From positions 58,833,169-58,897,168 of the forward strand of contig OX485806.1 in NCBI GenBank assembly GCA_950295325.1: a DNA stretch of 64,000 bases, read 5' to 3'. Position numbers and translations under genes: made by a program. Below, piece after piece: positions 59,996 through 64,000 of this stretch. Source of the DNA: Polytrichum commune. Lineage: Eukaryota; Streptophyta; Polytrichopsida; Polytrichales; Polytrichaceae. Under the pieces are notes generated by a model. The model saw nothing but the letters and a program-made list of their open reading frames with translations. It searched no databases and was not told the DNA's origin. Every line of letters starts with the position of its first letter. Position 1 is the first letter of the stretch.

Positions 59996-60600
59996 ATGGC
60001 TATCAAAAATACGGGTTTTGATGGTGAGCCCGGGGTTTCGGAAAGGTTGTGAGGCTCAAATTGGAACAAGGATCATGTGCAAGTGGATTTTAACGATACC
60101 ATTGCTTCTAATGACAATGGTGGGCATGAGGGTGGATCGGTAAGGAAAATGGAGGAGTCCTTTGAAAGGGCTCCCGCAAACCTCGAAATGTATTCGGGGG
60201 CTAAAATACCAAAGGCACCCGAAAGCTTGGAAGGTTGGAAAGTTGGATTGAAATTCCAATCCAAAATGCTTAGAATGTGATGATGTTGGAATGAACTTGG
60301 TGTGAATGAGGCACCCGGGGCCTCTTAAGGCCTATGTGCGCAATTCAAACACACAAATGAAGGATACACCTAAAATGGATGAGCTTTGTAAGAAATGCAT
60401 CATTTTAGGTGGGGTTTCAAAAGCGGGTGGGGAATACCAAGTTCAAATTTCCAAAGTTTATTGAGGTTGTGGCGAGGATTATCAAAATTGCCACGAGCAT
60501 TAAAGCCGATGACCCCGAGAAGAAATTTGGCAGTGCCTTACATCAGGACGAGACTTATATGTGAGCGGAGAGCGGAGAGCGGAGAGGATGTAAAAATATG
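59996..60600 (+). pseudogene. Gypsy leader / gag start relic
   Basis: Follows the primer binding site. It begins MAIKNTGFDGEPGVSERL, has a stop, then another frame at 60,077 (MQVDFNDTIASNDNGGHEGG ... KAPESLEGWKVGLKFQSKML) and 60,395 (MHHFRWGFKSGWGIPSSNFQ). The position fits gag, but I recognise no capsid motif. It ends in a short GAGCGGA tandem (60,559-60,585). Confidence 0.4.
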
Positions 60601-61376
60601 ACATTTTCTATACTAAATTTAGAAATATATAATAATAGCAAATGAATATACTCAGAATATTCTATATTCTGTCAGAAATAGAAAAAATGGACCTATTTAC
60701 GTGGGATGTATAGGTACTAAATAAAATAAATGCCCTGAATTTGAAATGGTCTGATTTAGTTTTGGGAACCGTGAAGTGCTAAAATGATAGTAAAATTGTG
60801 ATATAATAAATAAGTAGATGATGAAATAAATAAATAAATAGTAACTCCGGTCCTTATTTAAGGACCGGCGTGAATAGGTGTCCTTTCGTATTGCCCCATG
60901 ACCCAGTAAAGGGAAATTGGGGCAATACTACTCTCCCCTTTCCAGGATGTACACTATAGTAACCATGAGAGTAAGTAAGAGTAACTCATTATAGCTGTGA
61001 GTAGTTAGTGACTTCTGTGTTATTTGTATAAGTTATGGTTAGTTATGTTGGTGGTCACCAAGTCATGTTTCCTCGGTTGGTTGGCGAGGATGTTTGTACA
61101 ACACTTAGATATGGATGGTAGATGATGAAAACCAAGGATGATCCCAAGATGTATAGAGACACATGATACAGTTGAGTATTGTAATACAACATTTTGAGCT
61201 GAATAAAAATAATCCATGCGATTATATTTATTATATTATTGAGCTGACAATCTTAAATTATTCAATGAAAATCTTATATCACTTAGTCTATGTCGCACTC
61301 GATTAGAAACATGGATGAATAGGCACTACTTCATCTATCATGTTGATTTTAGAAAGGGACACTCCTAGAGTAAATC
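60601..61376. other. Non-coding gap with a palindrome
   Basis: AT-rich. It includes AATAAATAAATAAATA near 60,824 and, at 60,847-60,868, a perfect inverted repeat with arms CCGGTCCTTA and TAAGGACCGG around TT. It lies beyond the 3' end of MULE copy 2 and could hold its terminus, but no terminal inverted repeat could be matched because the other end is outside the window. Confidence 0.5.
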
Positions 61377-64000
61377 CTAGGTCCGATCCAAAGGGTGAGT
61401 TAAATTTCCACTTTCGAGAATTACTTTGACCTCGTTGAAGCTGAAGGTTAGCGCGTGGATGAAAAGGTCTACATCAGGATTGCGATGGCAGACCTTTAAA
61501 AGAATATAGTAAACATGCTTGCAATACGAGAATTGACTCCGCCCTCGAAAATTGGTCATTGTCTTCTTGAATGCACGGCAAGTGCAACCTGGGAGGGAAC
61601 TGATGGTGATATGGTATTGTGTCACGTCGGGTGGCGTCATCGAATCTAGCGCAATGATGCAGCCATGGCCAGGGTGAGGGATCATCGTGACCAAGCGGAG
61701 TTGAACTTTGAGGGAGTCCGAAGAACCCATGGATAGCCTCTGCTGAGGGTTTGGACGGGTTGCAGTGCGCTTAACGAGCTTCCTTTCTCTCTTCCCAGGA
61801 TACCTGTCCGCATCTGCTGGCACCGGCACGGAGTCTAGATTCGCCGGAGACGGGGCAGTGGAAAAGAGCCTTCTGGGTGAGACTGGCACTTTCTGCGGCA
61901 GTTGGAATCCGGCCGCTTCGAGGGCCAGGATCTCACATTGCTTGAGGTTAGTGCCAAGTTTCACTGGCCAAACATCCGGAATGCTTGGTCTCTCCTGCTG
62001 CGCAGAGTATTGAACAACCCATTTGCGCCTGCTACCCTTGACGCACCTTTGGATATCATCTGAGCAAAAGAAAAACTCTGTGGTCTCTTTCACATTCCTC
62101 CTAGTGCTGTGCCATAGACCGGTGTAGGTAGGGGCAGGGGTTGATTTTGCACCCCTTACAATTCTCTCAGTACACTTCTTTTTGGTGATAGCTCTCTGTG
62201 CCCAACAACATTTGGCAGAAGTCTTTGGCAACCGAGCGATGTGCCACTCCTTCACGTTCACCCTAGTCTCCTCGATGGCAGAGACGTGGCTGATTTGTCC
62301 CTCGGGGGTGGGGGACGGGACGACATCGTCGGCATGAGGCGCTGGGGGTGCAACTTCTGGGACATTGGAATCTTCCTCTTCAAGAATTATGGGCAAGTTA
62401 GTGGAATGAGTCCTGACAGCCCTACCAGAGCCACGGGGATGTGAGAAGTTGACCTTATCAGGTCTGTGCGACTCCTCTTCAGCTCCAAGAGGTAGATCTG
62501 CTTTTCGCTTCGTGGACCCGAAAACCTCTTCTCTAGCCATGCGAGGCACTCGTGTACAGAACTCTTCTGCTCCAGGCATGTCCATCATGGGGTTTTCAAG
62601 CACTAAAGGATTACATGTTCGCTTCGCCCTGCGCTCTGCCAACCTTAGCTTGAGCTCTTTCTTTGTAGGGCCTGTACCGCCGACATCACTTTTCAGGAAC
62701 TGGTAGTAATTGACAACCTGTAGGAAGCCTCGAACGAAGTCGTCCACTGTAGCAACATATAGGTCACCGCCGTTGTTTCCAGACGCTTTAAGCCATTTGT
62801 TGTGAATTGATTCGGCGAGATTACATGAAGGCATTTCTGCGAGTACATAGTGCAAGCAATTAGAATTTGGAGAAGAGTTGTTTCATATTAGAGTAAAACA
62901 AAAGAAAAAAAAAAACAACAAGTTTTGGGACTACATACCCCGGTCATGAAGCCTCCCCATTGGCGATAACGGAAGTGCCAGAATGCAAGCCAGAGCTCCA
63001 GTTTGTCAAGTGCCTTCTCTGTCACTGCCCCGGCGGATACCCACCATGCACGTAGCCCGTGGTACAGATTCTCCGCTTCGTCCATGGTCCGCGCGGTCCT
63101 ATATTGGTGGCACATCTTCTTGTGCTGCTCCCAAAGTTCTTCGGGAATGTACTTCTCGGTATACTTAACCATAGACTGGGTCTAGTGAAACTGACAGGTT
63201 CTCTCCCGGTCGTCCATGCGGTCCTCCTTCTTTCCGTTGCCATATATGACCCGAACTGCATTCCAGTTGGCCTGGGCGCTGTCGGCCATGAAACCCTTGA
63301 AGTTGGGCTGGACAACGCCATTCCTCTCCATGACAGCATTGAGATTTTTCCAGAAAACGATCTGGGCATCACAATCCTCAGATTGCATGTCACAGCTTAC
63401 AATGGACATGACACGACAATACGTGGAGTCATACACATGGCATGCCATTGTGGTCCATTGTCTCACCCGTTTCACATGGTCGAACATCATCCACGCATTC
63501 TCGAGATCTTCGCCGGGCTGCATACGCTTCACCAAATCTACCCCACTACCAGGCCCGACTTCCGACATCTTGAAGACAAAAACCTTGTCAAAATCAGCCC
63601 CTTGACCTGGAAATTTGTTCTCTTGAACAAAGGCCCATAAACTGATTCCACGGAGTTTGGTGATAGAGTCCATGATACCATACCTTCTGAGGAAACGGAA
63701 GCTCATGACCTTGTTGCGGATGTTCGGGGAAGCCATGTCCTTGCATCGGTCAAATACAGGAACAAGTTCCTCTAGAATAAGCTTCTTTGGTGGCGCGTCA
63801 TCGGGTTGAAGAAGATAGTTGCCAATTAGAACTTTGCTAGCCTCCAACACAACTGCACTCTTGGTAGCCTGGGGAGTCTTCTCGATCTGTTCTTCAATTA
63901 GGCCACTAACCTCAGCCTTAGTGTCTCTGTAGTCGCCCACCTTGACTGGGTGATCATGAGTTCCAAGGTGGATACACACTCTTGTATGATTGCTTTTGCC
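61377..64000 (-). pseudogene. Mutator-like (MULE) transposase with SWIM finger, copy 2, nearly intact, 5' truncated by window
   Basis: Would cut and paste the element. From the window edge: CIHLGTHDHPVKVGDYRD (His-x-His zinc-finger-like), KLILEELVPVFDRCKDM, then the core RVMSIVSCDMQSED and FKGFMADSAQANWNAVRVIY carrying candidate catalytic Asp residues. A single TAG (63,182-63,184) replaces an expected Trp after ERTCQFH. The frame continues MVKYTEKYIPEELWEQHKKM to LAFWHFRYRQWGGFMTG. An intron-like gap of about 100 bp (62,938-62,836, GTATGT...CGCAG) follows, then the 492-codon ORF 62,855-61,377: MPSCNLAESIHNKWLKASGN, a variable linker of about 350 residues, and a SWIM finger (CTC at 61,577-61,585, CKH at 61,515-61,523). 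Canonical GT-AG splicing leaves the frame off by one base, so a second defect or another junction is possible. Family by architecture. Confidence 0.75.

Noticed and set aside
62241-62706. Plus-strand ORFs opposite MULE copy 2
   Set aside because: Antisense shadows of the 492-codon minus-strand frame.

Overview
The window looks like an intergenic, transposon-dominated stretch of a large streptophyte nuclear genome (land plant, or possibly a charophyte alga). Evidence: a spliced gene for a plant XRI1-type protein, a plant-type telomere motif (TTTAGGG), and several plant-like transposon families (Ty3/gypsy, Ty1/copia, PIF/Harbinger, hAT-like, Mutator-like, LINE). I cannot name the species. Most of the sequence is AT-rich, decayed and without intact ORFs. 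The main exceptions are the XRI1 gene, a GC-rich Harbinger element and a nearly intact Mutator-like element at the right edge.

Layout. 1-5 kb: a gypsy relic (integrase plus a decayed PHD finger), split by a solo LTR with a perfect CTATG duplication. 6.6-8.0 kb: relic of a tyrosine-recombinase element. 8.9-11.2 kb: the only recognisable host gene, an XRI1-like gene on the minus strand whose seven coding exons join in phase to 387 codons. 14.7-18.3 kb: decayed copia element on the minus strand. 18.3-21.3 kb: decayed LINE on the minus strand. 21.3-23.6 kb: decayed Mutator-like (MULE) copy 1. 23.6-31.6 kb: gypsy LTR and integrase fragments, hit by two more solo LTRs of the same family as the one at 2 kb. 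33.4-42.9 kb: a 9.5-kb GC-rich PIF/Harbinger element with TAA duplications and a convergent Myb-like/transposase gene pair. Its transposase is interrupted, next to the first catalytic Asp, by a 796-bp hAT-like element with its own 8-bp duplication. 43.5-54.2 kb: two oppositely oriented solo LTRs of a third family, with a further solo LTR between them. 55.9-60.6 kb: gypsy gag and RT pieces with LTR fragments and one primer binding site. 61.4-64 kb: MULE copy 2, nearly intact, running off the window.

The features do not form one pathway. They record serial insertion, LTR-LTR recombination and decay around a single host gene. Six solo LTRs carry matching 5-bp target duplications that I read directly, and two insertions (the solo LTR at 2 kb and the hAT-like element at 37.7 kb) restore the host reading frame when removed in thought. 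I found no CRISPR array, rRNA gene or convincing tRNA gene.
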